In this document: piece after piece, positions 48,447-59,076 of the stretch
Position numbering within the stretch: position 1 is the stretch's first letter
Layout of the letters: each line of letters starts with the position of its first letter
NCBI RefSeq assembly: GCF_000208745.1
Contig: NC_030854.1
Location: forward strand, 7,554,832 to 7,618,831
Direction: 5' to 3'
DNA: 64,000 bases
Source: Theobroma cacao
Lineage: Eukaryota > Streptophyta > Magnoliopsida > Malvales > Malvaceae
Made by a program: the position numbers and the translations under genes
The notes under the pieces: model-generated
Database searches by the model: none
What the model was told of the DNA's origin: nothing
What the model saw: the letters and a program-made list of their open reading frames with translations, nothing else

Positions 48447-50294
48447 ATGGCCAAATCCTCGCTCCCTAGTGATATCTTGGAGAAAAGAAAAGGAAAGTGA
48501 CCCATGGAAAAGAGCCCATCGTTCAAGGTTCAAAAGAAAGGAAAGAAGAATGAGCCAGTTTCAGTGACTAAAAAAGCAGGGAAAAAACAGAAAGAGAAAG
48601 CGTTGAAATCAAAGAAAAAGATGGAAAAAGGAAAATCTACCAAAAGCGGTAACCCTTCATCCTCGAAATTTAGAAACAAGATTCATGAGGATAGATTTAG
48701 AAAAATAGAGAATGCACCGATCTCTTATGAAAAGTACATTGATTGGGATAGGTTCAATGAAATAAAAAAACTAAGTGTTTTTAAGAATAGAACGTATAGT
48801 GCCAGTCTTGTGAAAGAATTTTATGCTAGTATTGCATTGGATGAAACAGAACTTGATGGTCCAGAGGACTTTGTGGATGACGGTCTCAACGTATTTTTAA
48901 ATGGGAAGGAGTTTGTGGTTACTGCCACTGATTTGGGAAACTTGTTGGGCATTGAGTGTAATGCAGGAAATTATGAATCCCATAAGACTATGATCCCTCA
49001 TCCTTATGGGAAGTAATCACAGGGAAAAAGGAGAGATATTCCTCTAAAAGCTATGTAAGTTTTATTAGGAGTCCACAAACTAGGATCCTACATTACTTTA
49101 TAACTTTAACAATTCATGGAAAAGGTGGTAGCTTTAGCTATGTGAGTCTTCAAGATATGTGGCTGATGGAGCATGCTTTCAATGCTACTCCACTCAATCT
49201 TGGAAAATTCATGATAGAAAGAATGAAAGGAACTTATCGGCTTGATAAAGTGAATCTGGCTTATGGAAATTTAATCACTTCTCTAGTAAAGAAAAAAGGG
49301 ATTTTGAACAACAGATATGAGATGGATCAAGTTAAGAGTAGATATCAGGCTATCTATCTGGGAAGTTTGCCAAAAATGGGGTACAAACTGAAAAAAGAAA
49401 AATTTATCAAGACACCCAAAGATACTCCAAGGGATGAGCATCCTACCTTTGCTCATACAAAGGCAAACCCTTCTCAGATTTCAAATGAAATGATTCTAAA
49501 TTTATTAATAAGAATTGATGGGAAACTTATTGATCAGTTTGCAAGAATTCAGAAAATTGAAGATAATTTACAAGAGTTGGGAAATTTGATGAAAGAAAAA
49601 GAAAAATCACCTTCTGGTCCTGCAACTAAAGATACCTCAATAGCACCAAGTTCAGCACCTACAAGATAAACTGCTGAGAATCTTACCTTTCAAGCTGAAA
49701 GTGATGAACCGGAATCTGTTCTAGCAAGAAAACTACCCACCCCTGAACCTGAAATTGAAGAAGAAGATAGTGATAACACAGAAGTGATAAGATCTTTCAA
49801 TGACAATTCTCCACAGCATGATGAGGCACAGACAAATAAACCATCTCCAACAAACTCTGAGGAAATCCTAATTATGGATGTTTTTCACCAGATGGTAAGG
49901 GAAGAGGAAGTTGAAAAAGAAGCGGCAAAAAGCAAAGCACAGGAACCAGCATCTGCAAGAGCTTCCCCTGAATCAGTTCATACCACAAGAATGAGTGAAC
50001 AAACTGGTAAAGAAAAAAGGGAAAGCAGCTGCATCTACACAAGATAAACCTAATCCTACTGGAAAAGGTAAAAAGACTATTGCAACAAATACCAGGTTCC
50101 TCAAGAGAAGAATGTTTTCAAGATTGGCTGACAAAGCTAGACTTTTAGTCAAATCTTCTGTTCAAGATCCACTCAATGTTTTAGACACATCTTCTTCTGA
50201 TTCCTCACCACAAAGATAATCACTTGTGTCATCCCCAAGAACTCTCAATGTTCATTTTGGGACTAATGAGTCCACCCCCTCTGACTTTTCCTAA
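48447..50294 (+). pseudogene. C1 post-pol ORF, putative plant transposon protein type
   Basis: An extra protein gene between pol and the 3' LTR, in the env-like position known for SIRE-type copia elements. From ATG 48447 (stop at 48498-48500, reopening at ATG 48504): a Lys-rich N-terminus; a globular core with SASLVKEFYASIALDE, NVFLNGKEFVVTATDLGNLL, RSPQTRILHYFITLTIHGKG, MWLMEHAFNATPLNLGKFMI and KVNLAYGNLITSLVKKKGIL; the LPKMGYKL block near 49373; then a Ser/Pro/Glu-rich, probably disordered tail with basic KGKKTIATNTRFLKRRM near 50068, ending NESTPSDFS at 50294. Breaks: a frameshift near 48980, a TAA at 49667-49669, a frameshift near 50040 and a TAA at 50217-50219. The core resembles the 'putative plant transposon protein' family as I remember it, and resembles the post-pol ORF of gypsy element B. 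No signal peptide or membrane helix is visible, so it does not look like an envelope protein. C2 carries a homologue. Confidence 0.8.
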
Positions 50295-50861
50295 ACCAGT
50301 AAACCATCCCTGTTTTGCTAATGACAAAAAAGGGGAGATAGAAAGTAAAAAGAATTTAAGGGAAAGTAGAAGTAATTTAGTGGTAATTTAGGAATCTGGC
50401 TCTAATGATGCTGGGTTGTTTATGACACTATGTTAATTAATTGCTGATGGTTAAGATTTGGATACTGATAACTTACTGTTGTTATGCTTTTATGTTATTT
50501 TTGTTTGATTGATAATGGCATTTGTTTTTAGAATGGATATGGTCTATTGATGATAATATGCTGATGACAGTTAGTTACAATATTGATAATATTCGGTCAC
50601 CTATTACTGATTGTTCTGTAAGCTTGAATGAAGATACTCTATCAAATGTCTGAATCTATGCCTGTTATCTTTTTTAATAAATAGATAGAAACTTGCTCAC
50701 CTACTAAGTTGGATAACAAAATAACTTCAAAAGATCATCCTTACATTAAGGGGGAGCAAACACTTAGGGGGAGAAATCCTAATCTAGTGCAAAATAAAAA
50801 GAACTAATAGACACTGTGCTTTTAATCAATGAATGTTTTGTCTCATCAAAAAAGGGGAGAT
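50295..50861 (+). other. C1 3' untranslated region and polypurine tracts
   Basis: Non-coding. AAAAGGGGAGATT (50849-50861) abuts the 3' LTR and is the likely polypurine tract. Two more G-rich purine tracts, TTAAGGGGGAG (50748) and CTTAGGGGGAGAAA (50766), lie 80-100 bases upstream and could be accessory tracts. Confidence 0.7.
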
Positions 50862-51104
50862 TGTTGGCTCCATTAGTTTTTGATGATAATTAAACATTCC
50901 CACTCATTTATGTCTAACTATACTACTTGAGTGTGCAGGATGAAAATGTATATCAATAATAAATTAATCACTAAAAAGCAAATATCAAAACTCACAAGAA
51001 TAAGGAGCAACAAATGAGCTACAAAACAGAAGCCTCTTAGTCGGAAACCAAAGGAGTTAGTCAGCTAAAACTCAAAAGTGAAATCGGTCAGTTCAAGCAG
51101 ATTG

Positions 51105-51370
51105 TGAGACAGAGAATTCTTAGTCAACCAAGAAGCATGGTTAGTCAACTAAGAGCACATTATCAGAAATCTCAATTACAAGACAGAAAGAACTTAATCG
51201 GCTAAGAAGCACAGTTAGTCAACTAAGAGCTCACTGCCACAAAACAGAGAAAACTTAATTGACTAAGAAGCACGGTTAGTCGACTAAGAGCTCACTGTCA
51301 AAAATTTCAAATTCAAGACAGAGAAGACTTAATTGACTAAGAAGCATAGTTAGTCAGCTAAGAGCACTCT
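51105..51370 (+). repeat. Palindromic minisatellite in C1 3' LTR
   Basis: Four units matching those of the 5' LTR, including GTTAGTCGACTAAGAGC near 51272. Confidence 0.9.
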
Positions 51371-51482
51371 ATTAGAGAATTTGAATTTGAATGCTAAAAG
51401 ACAAACTAACAGATAGAATTGACCCCAAACTGTTTCCAACAGTCTGAAATTATTAAACATCCATCAGAGTTGGTTTTTGAAG

Positions 51483-51490
51483 TATATAAG
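51483..51490 (+). promoter_or_regulatory. TATA box of copia LTR
   Basis: TATATAAG followed by GCACTC, matched by CATATAAGGCACTC in the 5' LTR at 13444 and by TATAAAAG on the minus strand of C2 at 61028-61035. Conservation among three LTRs supports it. Confidence 0.65.
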
Positions 51491-52133
51491 GCACTCCCAA
51501 CGGCTAAGAACAAGATTAGATGCTTCCAAGATCAAAAAGAGCTCAAAAATAGCAAAAACTTTTTGCATACTTTCTGCACTTCACTCCAATCCTTGTAATA
51601 GAGTTAAGCACTTCATCTTGTACTATTCAGATCAAGTTAGTGATCATAGGGACTTCTTTATTTCTATTCTCCTTGATTACTTAGATTGTCCAAGTCACTC
51701 TAAGGGGATTGATCAAGCTTAGGTTAGCTTGATTGGTTGTATAGGTTCTAACTTAGCCTAGGAAAAGTTAGTTTTGGCTTTTGGTTGATCTCGAGAAAAA
51801 CCATTGTAAAAGGTTGTGGCTGAGCCTTTTGAAAAGCAATTGTAAAAGCTTGGCGGAAGCTTGGGAATTCCATTGTTTATAGTGATTTGGTTTGGAAAAT
51901 CCTTGATTGGAAGATCAAGGTAGTGGATGTAGGTTTTTGACCGAAACACTATAAATCTTTGTACATTGTCTGCGCTGCTTTAGTTTTCATTTCATTTTTC
52001 TTTAAATCATTCCTCCATCTCTCATTTAACTTCTCATCATTGACCTTTAACTTCCCCTTAATTTGAAGTCAATTTTAGAAACATTCACAAAGTGCTATTC
52101 ACCCTCCTCTAGCACACTTATTTGGGACCAACA

Positions 52134-52650
52134 CAATCCAAGGCCTTCAAATCTGAAACCCACCATGCCTTTTGGCTTTCAATAACAAGCTAGACCATCA
52201 ATTCTTGAAAAGAAACCTTAATTGGAAGAACTTCCCATGAAATACATGTCAAAGACTGATGCTATAATTCAAAGCCAATGAGCTTCTTTAAGAAATCTTA
52301 AGACCCAAATGGAACAACTTGGAAATTCCATCAATAGTAGGCCTCAAGGTGCCTTAACAAGTGACACTAAAGTCAATCCCAAAGGTAAGGAACAATGCAA
52401 AGTAATCACTTTAAGGAGTGGAAAATAAATTGAAGAGGTCAATGAAAACTTAATTGTTTCTTTGAAAAAACACGTTGATGAGGAGAAAGTAATTTGTGAA
52501 AAAGCAATTGAAGTTGAATAGAAAGATGATGAAAAAGCTAAAAATCAAGGAACTTCTCAAGTCACCCATCCTCCACCACCTTTTACCCAAAGGCTCCAAG
52601 AGTAAAAGCTTGACAAGCAATTTCATAATATCTAAATAAAACATCATCTG
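52134..52650 (+). pseudogene. gag: Element A gag, continuation after C1
   Basis: Athila-type Gag/protease junction resumes after the C1 TSD: MKYMSKTDAIIQSQ near 52239, SLRNLKTQMEQLGNSI near 52291, RPQGALTSDTKVNPKGKEQC near 52340, then KVITLRSGK, and FTQRLQE-KLDKQF near 52580. In-frame stops are frequent. Similarity fades at about 52650, and sequence of the R solo LTR follows, so protease, RT, integrase and 3' LTR of A were deleted. Confidence 0.85.
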
Positions 52651-53457
52651 AAGAAAATTAACCATTAATCCAAATCAAAGAAAATAAGAGAAACATAAAA
52701 GTAAAGAAAGAAACTAATGATTAAAGCTTTTGATCTTGATTTTCTCTCAAATTCTCTTGCTTTCTTGTTTCATTCTTAGCTCTAATTCAATAAAATAGTT
52801 GATTGTTGTCCTACTCCAAGTTTTTGTCCAAAAACACTTATTTATAGCCACTAGAAAAGCCTTGATTTATAAAAAATCGTAAGTGTGGAAAAATAAAGAA
52901 TTTCTTTGTGTGCCATGGCTCTTATTTTCCAGAACCGTAACTTTCACTTCTCTATGTTGACACCCGTGCTATACTCATTTTCAACACTGCGGCTCTCAAG
53001 GTTTTGTCTTGACTTCCACTTTCCTAGTGTAGTACTTCCACTTTGACAAAGATTTTGACCATCTTCTGTTCAGAACTGGGAGAAATGGTAAACATCAAAG
53101 TTGTAGCCCTGTCTCTTAGCTTTCTAATGGTTTAAGAAAAACATCATGTGGACTTCTATAACTCAAGTTATCCTCAAAATACTACAGCATATATGAATGA
53201 AGTTATCACCATACTTGTGCATTTTTTTTTATCAAATGAACCTTTTTTATCAAATTTCCTACAAAAGCAATAAAAGAAATCAACAATAACTATTCTTCAA
53301 GTAAATTAAAGGAAAATAAAGTAAAATTAAACAAAACCTAACTTAAATTAACTAAGAAAAACACCTAAATTACTCAAATTCAATTCTATAATCTCAAAGA
53401 CCTAGTTACTTAAGCCCTCAAAATGTGTCAAAATAACTTTATATAGTAGAGTTATCA
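52651..53457 (-). mobile_element. R solo LTR, right piece
   Basis: On the minus strand the LTR begins TGATAACTCTACTATATAAA at 53457. TATAAATA on the minus strand (52839-52846) is a plausible TATA box. Followed by the TSD ATTCT and the resumed B frame. Confidence 0.82.
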
Positions 53458-54290
53458 ATTCTCTTGATGATTGTTTATGAAATCTTGCTAGAGTACTTAA
53501 GAGATGTGAATAAACCAACTTGATGCTGAATTAGGAAAAATGTCACTTCCTGGTGCAAAAAGGTATAGTTCTTGGACATAAAGTTTCTAGCAAAAGTTTA
53601 AAAGTAAATAAGGCAAAGATTGAGACAATCGACAAACTTCCACTTCCAACATCAGGGAAAGGTATTTGAAGTTTTCTTGGTCATGGTGGTTTTTATAGAT
53701 GCTTCATTAAAAAAAATTTTAAAATCTCCAAGCCACTATGCAACTTGTTGGAGAAAGACACACTTTTCCACTCATTCCTTGAGGCATTTATGGAGTTGAA
53801 AAAGAGATTAATTTCTACATCTATTACCATAGTCCTCGATTAGAATCTTCCATTTGAACTTATGTGTGATGCAAATAATTATGCGATTGGCGCAACTTAG
53901 GCTAACGAAAAAAGAAAATATTCCATCTGATTTATTATGGCAACAGAACATTAACTAAAGCCTAGATGAATTGCACCACTACTGAAAAGGAGCTACTTGC
54001 TATAATGTTTGCATTTGATAAATTTCACTTCTACCTTATTGGCACTGAAGTCATTGTTTATACTGATCATTCTGCAATTAAATATTTGATTGAAAAGAAA
54101 TATGCCAAACCACGTTTGATAAGATAAGTGCTTTTGCCACAAGAATTTGACTAAGAAATTTGAGACACAAAAAAGACAAAAAATATAGTGGCAGACAATC
54201 TTTCAAGATTGGAGAATGGGATGCAAGCTGATAATTCAACTATGATTAATGAGAATTTTTTGGATGAATAGCTATTTCATGTGAACAAGT
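53458..54290 (+). pseudogene. pol: Element B RT C-terminus and RNase H
   Basis: Continues the RT frame cut at 8063: EKCHFLVQKGIVLGHKV (53534 on, with shifts), KVNKAKIETIDKLPLPTSGK near 53600, FLGHGGFYRCFIKK near 53672, then the thumb/connection DTLFHSFLEAFMELKKR. RNase H: PFELMCDANNYAIGAT near 53848, with the first catalytic Asp, [20 protein letters not shown] near 53973 with the Glu, and [13 protein letters not shown] near 54051 with another Asp, then KNIVADNLSRL near 54182. Several frameshifts and stops. Confidence 0.88.
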
Positions 54291-55230
54291 AGAAAAGATT
54301 ATCATAAAATGCTGATTTTGTGGACTACATTGTAAGTAATCTTTTTCCTCCCAATTTGAATTCTCAACAGAAGAAGAAATTCTTGCATGATGTCAAATAT
54401 TATGTTTGGGATGAGACTTTCTTGTTCAAGCAATGTGGGGATCAAATTCTTAGAAGGTGTGTTCCAAACGATGAAATTAAGAATATATTTCACCATTGTC
54501 AATCTTCGAATCATGGAGGACATTATGGAGGTTAACGAACTGCTACAAAGGTTCTTCAATCAAGTTTTTATTAGCCTACACTTTTTAAAGATACTCATCA
54601 TTTTGTGAAAAAGTGTGATAGATATTAGCGAGTTAGCAACATGTCATGAAGACACAACATGCCTCTCAACAACATCCTTGAAGTGGAGATTTTTTTTGTT
54701 TAGGGAATTGACTTTATGGGTCCATTAATACCTTCATACAATAATCAGTATATCTTGGTTGCTGTTGATTATGTGTCTAAATGGGTTGAAGTTGCAGCAC
54801 TCCCAACTAATGACTCTATGATGGTGATGAACTCTTAAAAAAGAATATCTTCACTAGTTTTGGCACTCATAGAGCTATCATCAATGATAAAGGTTCTCAC
54901 TTTTGCAACAAGTATTTTGAGGCACTCCTTACTAAACACAGAGCTAAACATAAGAGTACCACAACATACCATCTACAAACGAGTGGTCAAGTTAAAGTAT
55001 ACAATAAAGAAATCAAGAGAATTTTGGAGAAAACGATGTGTCCATCTAGAAAAGATTGGTCCAAAAGGTTGGATGATACATTCTGGGCTTATAAAACTTC
55101 CTACAAGACTCTGATTAGGATGTCTCCATTTAGATTGGTTTTCGATAAAGCTTGCCATCTTTCAATTGAACTTGATTTTGGATTACATTGTGACTTGAAT
55201 TGTGGGTTGATTGCTTGTCTTGATTATTAA
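54291..55230 (+). pseudogene. pol: Element B integrase, catalytic Glu replaced
   Basis: Ty3/gypsy integrase. Zinc-binding part open at 54320-54535: DVKYYVWDETFLFKQCGDQI, then HHCQSSNHGGHYGG. Next CDRY and MPLNNILEVEIFF (54600-54700), [20 protein letters not shown] with the first catalytic Asp (near 54708), [30 protein letters not shown] with the second Asp (near 54881), and SGQVKVYNKEIKRILEK near 54982. In this last motif the catalytic Glu (usually Q-A-E-V) is Lys, codon AAA at 54994-54996. Then DWSKRLDDTFWAYKTSYKT and MSPFRLVFDKACHLSIELDF; the C-terminal GPY/F-type region is lost. Two frameshifts. Confidence 0.88.
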
Positions 55231-55408
55231 AATATTTGAGAGATATTATTCTTTCAATTGGTTAAAGGATTGAGAGTTGGAGAAATTCATAATTGTGCTT
55301 ATGAGATTTTGAGATTTTGGGTCTTAAATAGCTATTGCAAATTTTTGCTTTATTTGGGTTTTTCTTTGCTTTGGTTGTTTCTTGAGATTTATTGCAGCAA
55401 AGGTGATA
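55231..55408 (+). other. Element B spacer between pol and the last ORF
   Basis: Non-coding, T-rich, ending TTTATTGCAGCAAAGGTGATA before the ATG at 55409. The TTGCAG could be a splice acceptor for a subgenomic RNA; inferred only. Confidence 0.45.
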
Positions 55409-55576
55409 ATGACACCAAAAAAAGCAAGAGCTAGTTCAAGTAGCTCATTTCATCGAACAAAATTTGTCTTTACTGATGTTATCTCAAGACATAATAGTTC
55501 CCTCATTAACAAAGTTCCAATTCAAGGAAGAGGTTTTGATAATGCTCTAATATGCTACCTCAACATACAGGCTGAT
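55409..55576 (+). pseudogene. Element B post-pol ORF, N-terminal part
   Basis: Starts MTPKKARASSSSSFHRTKFV and includes QGRGFDNALI, the RGFD block familiar from the post-pol ORF of Athila-like elements. Open up to the solo LTR at 55577; it continues at 58197. See the next part for domain content. Confidence 0.78.
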
Positions 55577-56429
55577 TGTCACGACCTAAATTTTGAGCCA
55601 TGACCGGCGCATGGGCCCAATGGACGTAGCCCACTAAGCCCAAGCAAGCTTATTTACTTGACCTGTTAATCATTCCACCAAAAGTTGCTAAGTCACATTT
55701 CATAACTTCGAATCAAAATAATACTAAGCATTTCTAACTCATAATGGCATACCAATCAAAGTGTACATATGTTGTCTAAAACATATATTTTAATAATTTA
55801 CATTGGTTTGTCTATACACAACAAAAGAGTACTTGACTTCCAGCGGAGAGACTCGAATGAAAGTACAGCAACTGCATGCCGAGACACCTACCAAGAGTTA
55901 AATCTACGAGGACACCTTGACCTAGTTACCAACTGCCTCCTGATTTGAAAACATGAAGTTAAAAATGGTGATTAAAAACTCAGTGAGTGAACATAAGAAG
56001 GGAACAAGCAAACAAAAAGGAAAGTTTAAAGAAATCATGATGCATTTATTTTCAAAAAAATGCAATTTAATTCCATTCTTACTAAAACCCCTCATTTAAA
56101 TCCCCAATAAGTCAATCCATTGATGAGAAGGGTCCATGCTTAACAAGGGTTTTGAAGAATGAAAACTTTAATAGCATTCATGCAAATCAAGTCAAGTAAA
56201 CGACGGGTCCTCGCTACAACGGAAATTCATTCACGTTGCAGCTATGAAGTTTGGCTCAAATTATTAGTGGGACGAGGGTTTGCTCAACTAGTCGAGGGTT
56301 TCTCTCTCAACCCCTCATTTCCATCCTAGTTAATTAATTCCTTGATATTGGAAGTCAATGATTCACTATGGTGTTTAAGGGATGGAAAATGTGGCAAAAA
56401 TCAGCAAGGTAGCCAAGTGGGACAGAAAG

Positions 56430-56610
56430 TTTCTCGCTGCAGCGAGATTCTTTCTCGTTGTAGCAAAATTTGACTGGCCAAATAGAGAGTTTCTCTCTGC
56501 AGTGAGAAGCTACGTAACTTTCTTGCTGCAGCGAGAATCACGTCCAATAAAAACTCTCACAACTCGAGAGTTTCTCGCTGCAGTGAAATTGAATCTCGTT
56601 GCAGCGAGAA
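56430..56610 (-). repeat. TCTCGCTGCAGCGAGA palindromes
   Basis: A perfect 16-base palindrome at 56432-56447 and about six near copies to 56610. Confidence 0.92.
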
Positions 56611-56784
56611 ATAGAGCACCAAGAAAAAGTTTCCATTTCCCTCAAGAAAATATCATCCTGCTGAAATGACAAAAGCAACATGAAACACATATAAATTCCC
56701 AAAATTCAACATGTCAAATTTTCACATGCATTACAACCATACACCATATATGTATATATATATATCAATCATCATGCACACCCT

Positions 56785-56965
56785 CCCATCATCATCAGCT
56801 CATATGCACTCCCACTAGCACATGGCTAGGTCAGCATCGGCTTATTTACACTCCTACTCGCACATAGCCGAGTCAGCATCGGCTTATGCACACTCCCACT
56901 CGCACATAATCGGGTCAACATCGGCTTATGCGCACTCCTACTCGCACATAGTCGGGTCAATATCA
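56785..56965 (-). repeat. Minisatellite, CTCCCACTCGCACAT type
   Basis: Four units of about 41 bases with GCACACTCCCACTCGCACAT and GTCAGCATCGGCTTATGC cores, flanked by AT runs at 56753 and 56983. Confidence 0.9.
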
Positions 56966-58196
56966 TTACACAACATTATTCGTATATATATATATATATC
57001 AACATAGTATAGGAGCACATAGGTTCATCCTTTTACACATTTCACATTTTAGCAACATCAAGACATTTTATCAAAGGCCTGTTCCCCGGCACACATTTTT
57101 AAAGAAAAGTTGGTTAAAATCATTCAAATGATTTGTACAAATACATTCACATTCCTAAAACAATTTTGAAATGCGAGTTCACTCACCGGTATTTCGTTGA
57201 ACCTTTAGTCGACTCTAACTTCTCTAATGGTCCAAATGGGGCGATAGGGCTTCGTTGGAACCTACCATCACATTAGCATCATCATTATGTCAATTCACAT
57301 GCTTATAAATTCTAAAAGCTTTCTCTTAGCTAGCTTCCAATTGCCATTTAAATGGCTATTTATTTTCACTATCCTAATCACTCTAAAATGAATGAACAAC
57401 CTCAACTACAAAATATTCACAAGTCAAATCTCTAGCCATTCTCAACACTAAAAGTTCAACTCTAATTTACTACTCACCTTAATAGCTTTGTAACTTTGAA
57501 ATTATTTCCAACAATTCTCCAAGCTATTATAAAAGCTCCCTTTTTCTCTTTCTAAAACACTTAGCTAGTGAGAGAAAGTATGGAAATAAGATTTTTTAAG
57601 GGTTTTAAAGTGAGAGAGTGAAAGAGTAAAAGGGTTCCATGCAAAAGTGCACAAAAGCTTGAAAATTGAAACTATTTTGATGAAGGTTATGGAGCTTTCA
57701 TATCAAGCTTCCATGGAGGATGAAAGCAACGTGAAAAATAATAAGGAAGAAGAAAAAGAAGCTGCTGGAAAATGGGAGAAGAAGCTACTAGAAGATGATT
57801 TTACAACTCAAGCTTATCCACTCCACTTAAATTACAAAAATACCCTCAACAAGTTAGCTTGTTCTCCTCTAATCCTTTGTGCTATCTTTTTACTCTTTTG
57901 ACACTGAAACAAAGTCCATAATGGTCTAGAAATGCTCGAGATCACGAAAACTTAAAAATTTTGACCCGAAGTGAAAAATGACCATTTTGCCCCTACCGTG
58001 GAAATCATCATCATTTTGATTTCTTTCGTCATTTTACCTATATTTGCATCATTCATTTATGCCTTAGGCCTACTTAGGCCTTAATATTGTTTAAAACTTA
58101 CTTTTAGGGGCTTACAAAGGAAATGATGAAACTACCCTTAGCTTGTGTTATTGTGTCTATGCCTAGTTAAGAGCCTATAGAGGTCAAGGTCTCACA

Positions 58197-59076
58197 CTCA
58201 TATTAAAAAATGCACTAATAGAAATTTTGTGCCCAACCGGAGGCTGTCGTCATTCTATTGGTAAAAGAATTTTACGATAACACTATTGAACATAATGATG
58301 GTGTTGCTTTTGTGCGAGGTAAACAAATGCCCTTTCATAGCCAAGCCATCAACACTTTCTACGAGTTTCCTGATATTGAGAACGATGGATATGAGCAATA
58401 ACTAGGTGATCATCAAGATTTGAATGAAATTATCTTAGTGCTTTGTGGGGAGGGTGCACAATGGAAGCTATCAAAAGGTGAGCTAATATCCTTCAAAGCC
58501 AGTGCGATAAAGAGGGATATAAAGATGCAACTATACTTAATAGCAGTGAGAATGTTCCCATCCACACACATTAGCTATGCTACACAAGAAAGAGCAGTCC
58601 TTATTTATGCCATTGTTATAGGATAATCCATCAACATTGGCCAAATCATATTCAATGCCATACTACAAATAGCCCGTTCAAAACGAAATGATCTATGGCT
58701 CCCATCTTTGATAACCGCATTATGTGGAAGAGCTAGTGTCTATTGGGATAAAAGTGAAACATTGATTCATCCAAAAGCTCTTATTGATATGGGACTTATT
58801 CAAAGATATTATGATCCCTCTGCTGCTGGTGGTAGTTTTTCCTTTGTACTTTGACCTGGAGTTACTTAACCTCGAGCCCAAAATTTGACATTTCCTCAAA
58901 GAATGGATCTTGAGCTCCAGTACACATGGCACATGTCATATCAAGTGGATTGCAATCAAGCCATGGAACAGATGTTCCAAGCCTGTACCAACTACATGGG
59001 GATGGATATGAACAACTTTCCTACTTTACCAGATCCTCTAAGCATAGGAGACAATAAAGAAGATGAAGAAGAATAG
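58197..59076 (+). pseudogene. Element B post-pol ORF, C-terminal part
   Basis: Continues after the solo LTR: VKEFYDNTIEHNDGVAFVRG, KQMPFHSQAINTFYEF (58261-58380), a TAA near 58400, then open 58420-58626 with QWKLSKGELISFKASAIKRD and YLIAVRMFPSTHISYATQER, a stop, INIGQIIFNAILQIARSKRN near 58630, LWLPSLITALCGRASVYWDK near 58694, and open again 58885-59076, ending DNKEDEEE at a TAG. The pattern VKEFY, G-K-x-x-F/P, R-x-x-x-x-Y/H, INxG and P/G-x-LIT-x-L matches the core of the C1 post-pol ORF. Family as for 48447-50294: putative plant transposon protein, from memory. At least three stops. Confidence 0.8.

Larger units (their letters stand above)
50862..52133 (+). mobile_element. C1 (copia) 3' LTR
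   Basis: 1,272 bases, TGTTGGCTCCATTAG to TTTGGGACCAACA. TATATAAG at 51483-51490 is a good TATA box, conserved with the 5' LTR. Contains the palindromic minisatellite at 51105-51370. Confidence 0.96.
55577..58196 (-). mobile_element. Solo LTR (2.6 kb) in the B post-pol ORF
   Basis: On the minus strand it starts TGTGAGACCTTGACC and ends AAAATTTAGGTCGTGACA. TSD CTGAT (55572-55576) and CTCAT (58197-58201), four of five. It belongs to the same superfamily as the solo LTR 13830-16842 and the D LTR, with its own minisatellite variant. The frame at 57647-57901 lies in it and is not supported by other copies. Confidence 0.9.

Noticed and set aside
48447..50294. Retroviral envelope gene in C1
   Set aside because: Position fits, but no signal peptide, no transmembrane helix and no cleavage site is visible; the core fits a different family.
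57647..57901. 84-codon frame starting in the solo LTR
   Set aside because: It lies in LTR sequence shared with D (34980-35280), where the frame is not conserved.
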